The notes under the pieces were generated by a model. That model had not been told where the DNA came from and ran no database searches. It worked only from the letters and a program-made list of their open reading frames with translations. Shown here in pieces: positions 1 through 7,942 of a DNA stretch of 40,946 nt (positions are counted from its first letter, which is position 1; the number at the start of each line of letters is the position of its first letter). Origin of the DNA: Gallionellaceae bacterium (GTDB taxonomy: Bacteria; Pseudomonadota; Gammaproteobacteria; Burkholderiales; Gallionellaceae); the NCBI GenBank assembly GCA_004297065.1, contig SCUU01000050.1:1-40946 (forward strand), in the 5' to 3' direction. The position numbers and the translations under genes were made by a program.

Positions 1-106
1 CTCGCATATCGCATCCTGCTTTCGTTTTAATTCGTCTCCACCATTAACGTATGTCCCTTGGTTTTGTGGACACGCTTGGGGGATAAATTCAACAAACTGT
101 TAGAAC

Positions 107-225
107 CTAACCCCTCCCAATCTCCCCTTGTCAGGGGAGGAGCCGAACCTGCTCTCCCCCTGATTTGTTCCCCCCTGACAAGGGGGGTATGGGGGGGTTA
201 GGGGAGTTGGAGGGGGTTTTGAGCC
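107..225. repeat. CT/GA-rich palindromic repeat cluster upstream of djlA
   Basis: Two hairpins are visible: CTCCCC (122-127) pairs with GGGGAG (134-139), and six C (170-175) pair with six G (182-187) around TGACAA. The flanks are purine- or pyrimidine-biased. Very similar modules recur inside the MITE at 13.3-13.45 kb. It belongs to the dispersed repeat family that also interrupts mfd, recQ, nrdJ and the flavoprotein gene. I see no gene in 1-405. Confidence 0.75.
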
Positions 226-379
226 CAATGGGTTATCTGGGTTGAACGCAACGCGCGTCCAGTCTATTTTTCCTGTACTTCATAGTGGTTCGCCCCGCCG
301 ATTCTAGCGCAGTAAGAATGTGTGATGTGGCGTCATTTTGGGACGGCGCATACGGCGCTGCGCTTGGGCACGGTGAAGG

Positions 380-385
380 TATAAT
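380..385 (+). promoter_or_regulatory. Putative -10 box for djlA
   Basis: A consensus TATAAT followed by GCGCG lies about 55 nt before the preferred djlA start. The same TATAATGCGCG string occurs before mfd at 1456. No good -35 hexamer is visible at the usual spacing. Confidence 0.45.
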
Positions 386-438
386 GCGCGCCTCGGTTTG
401 CGGCCATGCATCCCCCGTTAATATTTTCTGGAGTCTTC

Positions 439-1212
439 GTGTTTAAGCTTATCGGCATCATCGCGGGTTATTTGTTTCTCGGTTTCTGGGGCGGGCTCCT
501 CGGCTTTCTTGCGGGCGCTTTTTTTGATCGCATGCGGGTTTACGGCTCCGGCGGGATGAACCCGCTACAAAACGCGCTGCGTCAGGCGGTGTTCCTCGAA
601 ACGGTTTTCATCTCGATGGGCAAGCTGGCCAAGGCCGACGGGCATGTTTCGCAGGGCGAGATCGAGCATGTCGAGCAGTTCATGCAAAAACTGAACATGA
701 CTGCAGAGCACCGTTTGCGGGCGATCGCTTTGTTCAAACAGGGTGCCGACCCCGCGTTCGACATCGAGCCGACCTACAAAAGATTCATGGCCGTGTGCGG
801 GCACACGAAAAACCTCAAACAGGTCGTGCTGGTCTATCTGATCGTGATGGCGCTGGCGGACGGGCATTTCCATCCGGCGGAAGAGGCGTTGCTCGGAGAC
901 ATCGCCGGTTATCTCGGCTACGACAAAGAAACGTTCAAGCGCATGATGGACATGGTGCTGAACCAGGCGCACTTCGGTAGCGGGCAGATCAATCCGGCGG
1001 AGGCGCTGGAAGATGCCTACAAAGCGCTGGGCGTGACCAAGGACAGTACCGATGCCGAGATCAAACGCGCTTACCGCAAACTGATGAGCCAATACCACCC
1101 GGATAAATTGATGGGGCAGGGTGTGCCGGAAGACATGATCGCGATGGCTACCGAGCAGGCCAAAGAGATTCAGTTGGCTTACGACTTGGTGAAGAAGAAC
1201 CGGAATATGTGA
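439..1212 (+). CDS. djlA: DjlA-type membrane-anchored J-domain co-chaperone
   Basis: Predicted DnaK co-chaperone anchored in the inner membrane. The protein starts with a glycine-rich hydrophobic segment (residues about 2-25), then a helical TerB-like domain (about 45-165), and ends with a J domain carrying the diagnostic HPD tripeptide (YHPDKL). This membrane anchor/TerB/C-terminal J order is that of DjlA. I prefer the GTG at 439 because GGAG at 430-433 is a well-spaced ribosome site and the membrane segment then starts at the N-terminus as in the family; an in-frame ATG at 406 would add 11 residues. It stands alone, followed by a hairpin repeat and mfd on the same strand. Confidence 0.88.
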   Translation: MFKLIGIIAGYLFLGFWGGLLGFLAGAFFDRMRVYGSGGMNPLQNALRQAVFLETVFISMGKLAKADGHVSQGEIEHVEQFMQKLNMTAEHRLRAIALFKQGADPAFDIEPTYKRFMAVCGHTKNLKQVVLVYLIVMALADGHFHPAEEALLGDIAGYLGYDKETFKRMMDMVLNQAHFGSGQINPAEALEDAYKALGVTKDSTDAEIKRAYRKLMSQYHPDKLMGQGVPEDMIAMATEQAKEIQLAYDLVKKNRNM

Positions 1213-1227
1213 AACGGCTGTTTTTTT

Positions 1228-1257
1228 GTAGGCTGGGGTTCGTACACCCCAGCCTAC
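1228..1257. repeat. REP-like 12-bp perfect hairpin after djlA
   Basis: GTAGGCTGGGGT (1228-1239) is exactly complementary to ACCCCAGCCTAC (1246-1257), with a 6-nt loop. A T run precedes rather than follows the stem, so it is not a canonical terminator for djlA. A related half-site (aacccaacctacaaaa) occurs near 7920, so it looks like a dispersed repeat. From 1258 to 1450 I see no convincing gene. Confidence 0.6.
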
Positions 1258-1455
1258 AGTGTGGCGCTCATTGCTCGAACTTGAATCCCCGCTCCAATCA
1301 GCAACGGTTTTAGACTCACCTCGCCGCCGATGGCCGTGGTGCCGGGTAGGGTGTGGTCAGAATTTGCTGTGCGTGGTTCATGCGTTGCTGCGCTCCCCGA
1401 TAGTCCGGGTGGTGGTACGCCCGGATTGGGCAGTCGTCTCCCCCTGTGGCGAGGG

Positions 1456-1461
1456 TATAAT
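1456..1461 (+). promoter_or_regulatory. Putative -10 box for mfd
   Basis: TATAAT followed by GCGCGCC lies 26 nt before the mfd ATG, which predicts a leader of about 20 nt. The context is nearly identical to the box before djlA. No convincing -35 hexamer was found. Confidence 0.5.
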
Positions 1462-1487
1462 GCGCGCCTTTGTTTCAGGCCGTTCCT

Positions 1488-4400
1488 ATGCTGTTTAGCT
1501 CCAAACATACCCGTCCGCGTTACAGCCAGTTGGTCGGCTCTTCCGATGCGCTGGCGCTGGCACAATACGCCGCGCAGCATTCGCCGCTGGTAATCATCGC
1601 CGCCAATGCGCTGGAGGCGCAGCGGCTGGTCGAGGAAATCCCGTTTTTCGATCCCAAGCTGCGCGTGCATCTGTTGCCGGACTGGGAGACGCTGCCCTAC
1701 GACCATTTTTCGCCGCATCAGGATTTGGTCTCGGAACGCCTCGCCACGCTGCACCACATCCGCAGCATCGGGCAACAATCCGCCCGCCCCCACTCCAACC
1801 CTCCCCCGCAAGCGGGAGAGGGGGCGAACGAAAAAAACAAATTTTCAACCTCTGCCTGCGATGTGGTGATCGTGCCCATCACCACCGCGCTGTACCCGCT
1901 GCCGCCGGTGGAGCATCTGGCCGCTTACACGTTCTTTTTGCAGCGCGGCGAAAAGCTTGATCTCAATGCGCTGAAAGAGCAGCTCGCGTTCGCCGGATAC
2001 GCGCATGTGCAGCAGGTGCTGACGCCCGGCGAATACTGCGTGCGCGGCGGCATCATCGACCTGTTCGCGATGGGCAGCGTGCTGCCGTACCGCATCGACC
2101 TGTTCGACGACGAGATTGAAACCATCGCCACCTTCGACGTGGACACCCAGCGCACGCTGTATCCCGTGCCGGAAGTGCGCATGCTGCCCGCGCGCGAGTT
2201 CCCGATGGACGAAAAAGGCCAGGCGACTTTCCGCCAGAATTTCCGCGAGCGCTTCGAAGGCGACCCGTCGAAATCGCGCATCTACAAAGATGTGAGCAAG
2301 GGCATCGCCCCGGCGGGCATCGAGTATTACCTGCCGCTGTTCTTCGACAAGACCGCCACACTGTTCGACTACCTGCCCAAGAGTGCCACGCTGTGTTTAC
2401 ACCACGATGTCGATGCGGCGATACAACAGTTCGCGCAGGACGCCGCCTCGCGCTATAACCTGCTCAGAGGCGATCCGCAGCATCCGTTGCTGGAAACGAA
2501 AGAATTGTTTTTGGACGGAGAGCAGTTTTTTATTCGCGCGAAAGAGTTTGCGCGGGTGGATGTGCTTGCTACGAGCGCTCCCTCACCCCTAGCCCCTCTC
2601 CCGGGGGGAGAGGGGAACTTTGACCCCCTCTCCCCCCGGGAGAGGGCTGGGGTGAGGGAGGGCTCTAAAAACACCACCCGCTGCTCGACCAGCACCATCC
2701 CCCCCATCGCCGTAGACCGCCGCGCCGAAATCCCCACGCAGAAGTTCGCCGACTTTCTGCGCGCTTATCCTGGCCGTACCTTGCTGCTGGCCGACAGCCT
2801 CGGTCGCCGCGAAATCATGTCCGGCTACCTCAAGGAATACGGCCTCGCGCCCGCCGTGTGCGAAGACTACGCATCCTTCCTCGCCAGCACAGAAAAATTC
2901 ATGCTCGGCATCGCTGCCGTGCAGAACGGTTTCATCCTTCCCGATGACCAGCTCGCCATCGTCACCGAAACCGAGCTGTACGCCGCGCAACCGCGTAGCC
3001 GCGCCACGCGCGTTGCGAAGAAGAGCAACGTCGAAGGCATGCTGCGCGACTTGTCCGAGCTCAAGCCGGGCGACCCGGTGGTACACGAGCAGCACGGCAT
3101 CGCACGCTATCACGGGCTGGTGAACCTCGACCTCGGCGAAGGCGAAAACGAATTTCTGCTGCTGGTGTATGCGGGCGACGACAAGCTCTATGTGCCCGTG
3201 TCGCAACTGCATGTCATCAGCCGCTACAGCGGCGGTGCGCCGGAAGCGGCACCCCTGCACAAATTGGGCAGCGGCAGCTGGGACAAAGCCAAGCGCCGCG
3301 CCATGCAGCAGGTGCGCGATACCGCCGCCGAGTTGCTCAATATCTACGCCCAGCGCGCCACGCGCAAAGGTCACGCCTTCAAACTCACCTACCATGACTA
3401 CGAAGCCTTCGCTGCCGGGTTCGGCTTTGAAGAAACCGCCGACCAGGCTGCCGCTATCGAGGCCGTGTTGCTCGACCTGCAATCCGGCAAACCGATGGAT
3501 CGGCTCATCTGCGGCGATGTGGGCTTCGGCAAAACCGAAGTGGCGTTGCGCGCCGCCTTCGTCGCGGTGATGGATGGCAAACAGGTCGCGGTGCTGGTGC
3601 CCACCACGCTGCTGGCCGAGCAGCACTTCCAGAATTTCTCCAACCGCTTCGCCGACTGGCCGATCAAGATCGCCGAGTTGTCGCGCTTCCGTTCGACCAA
3701 AGAAGTGAATCAGGCGCTGAAAGACTTGGAAGAGGGCAAGCTCGACATCGTGATCGGCACGCACAAGCTGATTCAGAAAGACGTGAGGTTCAGCAACCTC
3801 GGTTTGGTGATTCTGGATGAAGAGCACCGCTTCGGCGTGCAGCAGAAAGAAAGGTTGAAGGCACTGCGGGCGGAAGTAGATGTTTTAACTTTAACCGCTA
3901 CGCCGATCCCGAGAACATTGGCGATGTCGCTGGAAGGGCTGCGCGACTTCTCGGTGATCGCCACCGCGCCGCAGCGCCGCCTGGCTATCAAAACTTTCGT
4001 GAGCAGCTTCAGCCAGGGCATCATCCGCGAAGCCGTGCTGCGCGAACTCAAGCGCGGCGGGCAGGTGTACTTCCTGCACAACGAGGTGGACACCATCAAC
4101 AATATGCTGGAGAAACTGGAGACGCTGCTGCCGGAGGCGCGCATCCGCGTGGCGCACGGACAGTTGGGCGAGCGCGATCTGGAAGCGGTGATGCGCGACT
4201 TCACCCACCAGCGCTTCAACGTGCTGCTGTGCTCCACCATTATCGAGACCGGCATCGACGTGCCGACGGCCAACACCATCATCATGAACCGCGCCGACCG
4301 CTTCGGTCTCGCGCAGTTGCACCAGTTGCGCGGTCGCGTCGGGCGCTCGCACCATCAAGCCTATGCCTACCTCTTGGTGGACAGCATGGACGGCCTCACC

Positions 4401-5060
4401 GCCCAAGCCAAGAAACGCCTCGAAGCGATCCAGGCGATGGAGCAATTGGGCAGCGGCTTCTTCCTCGCCATGCACGACCTGGAAATTCGCGGCGCGGGCG
4501 AAGTGCTGGGCGAATCGCAGAGCGGCGAAATGCAGGAGATCGGTTTCAGCCTGTACAACGACATGCTCGCCGCCGCCATCGCCTCGCTCAAACAAGGCCA
4601 CGAGCCGGACATGGCGCACCCGCTGGGCGTCACCACCGAGATCAATTTGCACACACCCGCGTTGCTACCCAGCGACTACTGCGGCGACATCCACCAGCGT
4701 CTGGTCATCTACAAACGTCTCGCGAACTGCAACACGCAGGAAGACCTGGACGACATGCAGCAAGAGCTGATCGACCGCTTCGGCCTGTTGCCCGAACCCG
4801 CGCAAACCCTGCTCGACAGCCACCACCTGCGCATCGCAGCCAAACCTTTGGGCATCGCCAAGCTGGATGCCTCAAGTGTGGCGATACAAATCCAGTTCGT
4901 CCCCAACCCGCCCATCGACCCGATGAAGATCATCACCCTGATCCAGACCCGCCGCCACATCAAAATGACGGGGCAGGACAAGCTGCGCATCGAGTTGAAG
5001 CATGAGGATTTGGGGCAGAGGGTGCTGGCGATCAGGAATTTCTTTGGGGAACTGAGGTAA
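1488..5060 (+). CDS. mfd: Transcription-repair coupling factor Mfd
   Basis: ATP-dependent translocase that removes stalled RNA polymerase at DNA lesions and recruits UvrA. Visible parts in order: UvrB-like N-terminal domain (LLPDWETLPYDHFSPHQD), RNA-polymerase interaction domain (LKPGDPVVHEQHGIARY), RecG-like helicase with Walker A (GDVGFGKTEVALR) and DEEH box (ILDEEHRFG), motif VI (QLRGRVGRS), and a C-terminal TRCF domain. The ATG at 1488 gives about 1190 residues, longer than the E. coli protein (1148); a TTG at 1470 is an alternative. The excess is explained by two in-frame palindromic repeats in interdomain or linker positions (residues about 102-115 and 363-395), with all recognised catalytic motifs kept. 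Probably monocistronic. Confidence 0.97.
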   Translation: MLFSSKHTRPRYSQLVGSSDALALAQYAAQHSPLVIIAANALEAQRLVEEIPFFDPKLRVHLLPDWETLPYDHFSPHQDLVSERLATLHHIRSIGQQSARPHSNPPPQAGEGANEKNKFSTSACDVVIVPITTALYPLPPVEHLAAYTFFLQRGEKLDLNALKEQLAFAGYAHVQQVLTPGEYCVRGGIIDLFAMGSVLPYRIDLFDDEIETIATFDVDTQRTLYPVPEVRMLPAREFPMDEKGQATFRQNFRERFEGDPSKSRIYKDVSKGIAPAGIEYYLPLFFDKTATLFDYLPKSATLCLHHDVDAAIQQFAQDAASRYNLLRGDPQHPLLETKELFLDGEQFFIRAKEFARVDVLATSAPSPLAPLPGGEGNFDPLSPRERAGVREGSKNTTRCSTSTIPPIAVDRRAEIPTQKFADFLRAYPGRTLLLADSLGRREIMSGYLKEYGLAPAVCEDYASFLASTEKFMLGIAAVQNGFILPDDQLAIVTETELYAAQPRSRATRVAKKSNVEGMLRDLSELKPGDPVVHEQHGIARYHGLVNLDLGEGENEFLLLVYAGDDKLYVPVSQLHVISRYSGGAPEAAPLHKLGSGSWDKAKRRAMQQVRDTAAELLNIYAQRATRKGHAFKLTYHDYEAFAAGFGFEETADQAAAIEAVLLDLQSGKPMDRLICGDVGFGKTEVALRAAFVAVMDGKQVAVLVPTTLLAEQHFQNFSNRFADWPIKIAELSRFRSTKEVNQALKDLEEGKLDIVIGTHKLIQKDVRFSNLGLVILDEEHRFGVQQKERLKALRAEVDVLTLTATPIPRTLAMSLEGLRDFSVIATAPQRRLAIKTFVSSFSQGIIREAVLRELKRGGQVYFLHNEVDTINNMLEKLETLLPEARIRVAHGQLGERDLEAVMRDFTHQRFNVLLCSTIIETGIDVPTANTIIMNRADRFGLAQLHQLRGRVGRSHHQAYAYLLVDSMDGLTAQAKKRLEAIQAMEQLGSGFFLAMHDLEIRGAGEVLGESQSGEMQEIGFSLYNDMLAAAIASLKQGHEPDMAHPLGVTTEINLHTPALLPSDYCGDIHQRLVIYKRLANCNTQEDLDDMQQELIDRFGLLPEPAQTLLDSHHLRIAAKPLGIAKLDASSVAIQIQFVPNPPIDPMKIITLIQTRRHIKMTGQDKLRIELKHEDLGQRVLAIRNFFGELR
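1791..1830 (+). repeat. Palindromic repeat inserted in frame in mfd (copy 1)
   Basis: The segment contains CTCCC and GGGAG arms around CCGCAAGC and ends with the family's typical tail ggggcgaacg. It is read as PPPQAGEGAN within the Mfd N-terminal module, between HHIRSIG and DVVIVPI, where the E. coli protein has only a short linker. The same peptide style ([10 protein letters not shown]) appears in nrdJ. Confidence 0.8.
2574..2671 (+). repeat. Palindromic repeat inserted in frame in mfd (copy 2)
   Basis: A nearly symmetrical element of about 98 bp: the left arm begins GAGCGCTCCCTCACCCC and the right arm ends GGGGTGAGGGAGGGCTC, with two inner CT/GA hairpins. It is translated without stops (LAPLPGGEG, then LSPRERAGVREG) between conserved Mfd segments. 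The GAGCGCTCCCTCACC end matches, in reverse complement, the right end of the recQ insert at 25288, which supports a common element. Confidence 0.85.
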
Positions 5061-5093
5061 GCGAGTCGCCATTAACCAAAGAGTTTGGGTTTT

Positions 5094-5300
5094 AGCGACC
5101 GCAACAAATACAACGGATGTGCAGGTTCGCCGCTTTTATAGCCTTATAGGTGTGATTTAACTCAAGATCAGCAGATTCCAGCTCTTGATTGGAACATTGA
5201 AGATTGTAGTCCCCGCGATTTAGTTTTTCCTGTATGAAAATGGATGCACATACTGGATGTGCAGCTTCTAATGCGCGCTGCTTTATTTTTCCGTATCCAT
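5094..5300 (-). pseudogene. Small hypothetical ORF with a one-base break after MDTEK
   Basis: An ATG at 5300 follows a GGGCAG-like ribosome site and reads MDTEK then stop. One base further within the A5 tract the frame stays open for about 60 codons (KQRALEAAHPVCASIF..., ending IRCICCGR) to a stop at 5094-5096. A missing A in the homopolymer would restore a protein of about 69 residues with a Cys-rich end. No homologue is recognised. It could be a sequencing error, a real mutation, or chance. It follows the two genes of the AT-richer island on the same strand. Confidence 0.35.
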
Positions 5301-5765
5301 TAATTTCAGACTGCCCTTAAGAAAGGAGACGAGATTACTACCACCGCTAGTTTGTGCCGATAAGTATTGAGAAGGTGGGGTTCCAGGTTTAACAGGCGCA
5401 CTACCCTTGTTCGATGCGCTTATGCCGCTCGGGGCTTTCGCTGAAATGGCTACCGAATTCTTGTTATCAGGCGCATTGTCTTTCGGTTCCAAAAGCGAAA
5501 TGCCGGCGATAATGGGCGGGGTGCCAAAACCAAAGGCGACGCCTATTTTCTTCATCCAAAGATCAAAAGGACTACGAGCAAATCTATCGAGATCGGATAT
5601 GAAGTAGCGCGTGAGTGTCCGGACAAGTGCTGCACCAGCAACAAAAAAACTGCCGACATACCCGCCGACGCACTTTCGTTCATTCCGTTTATACCGGAAT
5701 GGACAGATTATGTTTGCCGCACAATGCCAACAAATTGCCTTCGTTGGTTTTATTTGATGCTGCAA
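5283..5765 (-). CDS. Hypothetical zinc-ribbon-like, membrane-associated protein
   Basis: 160 residues, not assigned to a family. Near the N-terminus CWHC, then NIICPF and KC, resemble a small zinc-binding module; a hydrophobic stretch follows (GGYVGSFFVAGAALV), and the C-terminal half is Ser/Ala/Pro-rich and low in complexity. It overlaps the 3' end of the upstream coiled-coil gene by 77 nt in another frame. Either this is a separate overlapping gene or the true C-terminus of that gene after a frameshift. Composition is clearly AT-richer than flanking housekeeping genes, suggesting acquired DNA. Confidence 0.5.
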   Translation of the reverse strand: MQHQIKPTKAICWHCAANIICPFRYKRNERKCVGGYVGSFFVAGAALVRTLTRYFISDLDRFARSPFDLWMKKIGVAFGFGTPPIIAGISLLEPKDNAPDNKNSVAISAKAPSGISASNKGSAPVKPGTPPSQYLSAQTSGGSNLVSFLKGSLKLMDTEK

Positions 5766-6645
5766 GTTCGTTAGAGGCAGCCTCCGCTTGGCGCGCTGTA
5801 TTTTCTAGCCCAGAAATCTTTGTTTGAATGGATGCGATTCTTTGCTCCAGCTCCTGTGCAGCCCGCCTTCCCTTTAGCCCCACCTTGAGCAAGATTGCAA
5901 TCCATTTTCTAAATCTACCGAATACAAGAAAAAGTAAGGGTATAAATAGCGGGGTGAGAATAATCATCAACCAGAAAATCGCACCACCCCGAGTGGGCAA
6001 TTGCTTATAGTCATTTTGAAGTTGATTTAGCTCATCAGACAGGGCAGAAATTTCACTTTGTTTTTCTTTGACAGTTGAGACGAATTCGTCAATCTGGATC
6101 TGAGCAGCAGGTATCTCGGCCAATAATTGTTCAATCTTTTGCATATCGTTCTTTTCTTCGTCACTAAGAGCACGATATGCTTCCTTAAGAGCACGATATG
6201 CTTCCTTGAGAACACAATACGTTTCCTCTAGCGAGCTATAGCAAAAATGCAGGATGTTGCTCGCACGCTCCTTATCTGCAATTTCTTCCAATTGACTGAT
6301 ATAGCCACCAATATCTGTTTTGCAGGTATGGGGAAGTTGCTTTAAATCAAGGTATCGTTTTAACCCTGTTGAGCCTTTCAGGGCATAGTCCAAGTCTTGT
6401 TTGAGGGTGAAAACGTTGATGGCGAAAACCAAATTTTTCAGCGCAGTTTTCTGCCGCTTTTCTTCGTCGGCGATTTTTGATCGGAGCGCTTGTTCTTCAA
6501 GCAACCTGGCTGTCCTACCAGCGATTTCGTTAGCTTCTTGCAATTCGGCTGTCATCCTATTTTGGGATTTTTCAATACTATCGAGTGCCGATAGCGAAGC
6601 CGCAGTATTTGCTCCAATTTTGTCCATTTTTTCTACGGCGGTCAT
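5689..6645 (-). CDS. Hypothetical coiled-coil protein with one membrane hairpin
   Basis: No family recognised. The ATG at 6645 is chosen because AAGGTGA lies just upstream; an in-frame GTG at 6654 would add three residues. The first 200 residues are largely heptad-like helices rich in Glu, Lys and Leu, including a perfect 7-residue repeat (LKEAYRA twice). A hydrophobic segment (AIFWLMIILTPLFIPLLFLVF) follows, then basic residues and a second coiled coil. The topology resembles membrane-tethered filament-forming proteins. AT-rich, and divergent from the XRE regulator at 6775, with a palindrome between them that could be its operator. Confidence 0.6.
   Translation of the reverse strand: MTAVEKMDKIGANTAASLSALDSIEKSQNRMTAELQEANEIAGRTARLLEEQALRSKIADEEKRQKTALKNLVFAINVFTLKQDLDYALKGSTGLKRYLDLKQLPHTCKTDIGGYISQLEEIADKERASNILHFCYSSLEETYCVLKEAYRALKEAYRALSDEEKNDMQKIEQLLAEIPAAQIQIDEFVSTVKEKQSEISALSDELNQLQNDYKQLPTRGGAIFWLMIILTPLFIPLLFLVFGRFRKWIAILLKVGLKGRRAAQELEQRIASIQTKISGLENTARQAEAASNELAASNKTNEGNLLALCGKHNLSIPV
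6166..6228. repeat. 21-bp tandem repeat inside the coiled-coil gene
   Basis: Two identical 21-bp units (6166-6186 and 6187-6207) and a degenerate third (6208-6228). Each encodes one heptad (LKEAYRA, LKEAYRA, LEETYCV-like), so copy number changes would lengthen the coiled coil by whole heptads without breaking the frame. Confidence 0.8.
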
Positions 6646-6661
6646 TTTTATCACCTTAATT

Positions 6662-6686
6662 TATAGAATTTCTGCGATATTCTATA
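6662..6686. promoter_or_regulatory. Palindrome in the divergent promoter region (candidate operator)
   Basis: TATAGAAT (6662-6669) and ATTCTATA (6679-6686) form a perfect 8-bp inverted repeat with a 9-bp spacer, just upstream of the coiled-coil gene and between it and the XRE regulator. A second inverted repeat, GTACC/GGTAC, lies at 6752-6772 immediately before the regulator ATG. Either could bind the XRE protein; this is inference from position. Confidence 0.4.
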
Positions 6687-6774
6687 GATATTATAAGTTG
6701 ATTAACAACTGTTTAAATCGTTCAACATAAAAAGCGTATTAGCGATTATTTGTACCGACTTTCGGGGGGTACGA

Positions 6775-7134
6775 ATGACCAAAGAGAAGAAGCCATCTTC
6801 GCCTTTACCCAAGCTACTGGGAAAGAACATCAAGGAACGGCGCAATCAATTGGGATGGACTCAAGCCACACTGGCCGAACTGGTAAGAGTGGATGTGGAA
6901 ACAATTTCCAGAATCGAGCGGGGCGCAATTCTGCCTTCCATTCTGAAACTTGAGCAGGTGGCGAGTGTGCTTGGCTTGCCTTTGGCGGAATTGCTGCGTT
7001 CATCTTCAACGCTCGCACACGATCAGTCGCTGGAAATATTGGACTGGATGCAGAGCTTGTCAGAAACCGACAGGCAGTTTGTTTTAGGGGCGATGCAGCG
7101 ATTGTGCAAGCACCTGTTAAGCCTGCGCAGGTAA
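6775..7134 (+). CDS. XRE-family helix-turn-helix transcriptional regulator
   Basis: 119 residues. Residues about 15-72 form a Cro/CI-type HTH: IKERRNQLGWTQATLAELV, then VDVETISRIERG and PSILKLEQVASVLGLPLAEL. The C-terminal part (SLEILDWMQSLSETDRQFVLGAMQ) is a short helical extension seen in many stand-alone XRE repressors. A G run just before the ATG may serve as ribosome site and overlaps a GTACC/GGTAC inverted repeat (6752-6772), which would fit autorepression. Divergent from the coiled-coil gene; probably the regulator of this island. Confidence 0.85.
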   Translation: MTKEKKPSSPLPKLLGKNIKERRNQLGWTQATLAELVRVDVETISRIERGAILPSILKLEQVASVLGLPLAELLRSSSTLAHDQSLEILDWMQSLSETDRQFVLGAMQRLCKHLLSLRR

Positions 7135-7179
7135 GATAGTCAGAGCTTGCTGAAGCTTGCGGCGCGTCATTGCGCAGCG

Positions 7180-7833
7180 CTATTTCAATGAAAAAGGATT
7201 GAGCAATTCAACGCCGCTGCGTTTGACGTCGCGCACATTGCATGAGACCAGGGTCAGGCCATGTTCCGGCGCGGTGGTGGCCAATAGTCCGTCAATGACA
7301 GGTAGGGGATCGGGGGAGTTGAGGCTATGGCCGCGTTCGGAGCTCTTCTCATCCAGCCCAAGATGAGGCACATCGTCTTCGCCGCGACGCAACATGCCTC
7401 GTTCCACAGCACCCACCATGATCCCGTTGACGGTGCTCCATGCAAGCCGCGTAAGCTCGCAAACTCCTTTGGTGGTGGGACACGCTTGCAGCAGCTTGAC
7501 CACAAAGGCTTCCATCAGAAGCGTGACCCGGCTGTAGCGTTCCGCCCAAGGAACGGCCAATTCCTCGACCGTTCCGTTGCTGTATTTGAGTTGGGGTACA
7601 CGTGCTTTGATGAGGGTCTCAAACTGGCAGGTATCCAAATGCCGCCACTGGCGCTGGGTCCATCCGTTGATGTGGGCTCGTTTTGTGCTGTCCGTAGGAT
7701 CCGCCCACACCTGGCCTCGCTTGAGAACAACTTCAACCACTACGCGCTGATCCGCCAAGGAGAGGTCAACAGACTTCACCGACCAAGGCGTTTTCAGTCC
7801 CAGAAGATGTTCGTAAAGGGCGGTGTCTTTCAT
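7180..7833 (-). pseudogene. Chimeric ORF: ISL3-type transposase N-terminus fused to VapC PIN C-terminus
   Basis: The single 217-codon frame joins two unrelated fragments. Residues 1 to about 170 match the N-terminal half of ISL3-family transposases (zinc-finger-less, ending in the first catalytic block LGLDEKS.ERGHS). The rest (PLPVIDGLLATTAPEHGLTLVSCNVRDVKRSGVELLNPF) is the last third of a VapC PIN ribonuclease. The transposase lacks its later catalytic half and the toxin lacks its N-terminal acidic residues, so neither should work. The junction is near 7312. Deletion after insertion of an IS into a vapBC locus is the simplest explanation. Confidence 0.8.
7313..7833 (-). mobile_element. ISL3-family insertion sequence remnant
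   Basis: Only the 5' part of the transposase gene remains: MKDTALYEHLLGLKTPW at the N-terminus and LGLDEKS at the fusion point. No terminal inverted repeats or target duplication could be identified on either side, in keeping with a truncated copy. Confidence 0.65.
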
Positions 7834-7942
7834 GATGGCCTCGGTGTGGTTGAGAAACAGAATTCTCCAGTATCGAGGAAAAAATCACAGTGCAATTGTT
7901 GAAGACCTCTAATATTTAACCCAACCTACAAAAGCGCGGGCG

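Noticed and set aside
1228-1257. Hairpin as terminator of djlA
   Set aside because: The T run is on the 5' side of the stem and nothing U-rich follows, so it is listed as a repeat instead.
1254-1440. Possible gene end on the minus strand before mfd
   Set aside because: The frame lacks a start in this stretch and any recognisable domain.
2589-3827. Long minus-strand reading frame opposite mfd (412 codons)
   Set aside because: It is antisense to conserved Mfd domains, with no recognisable motif; high-GC codon bias creates such shadows.
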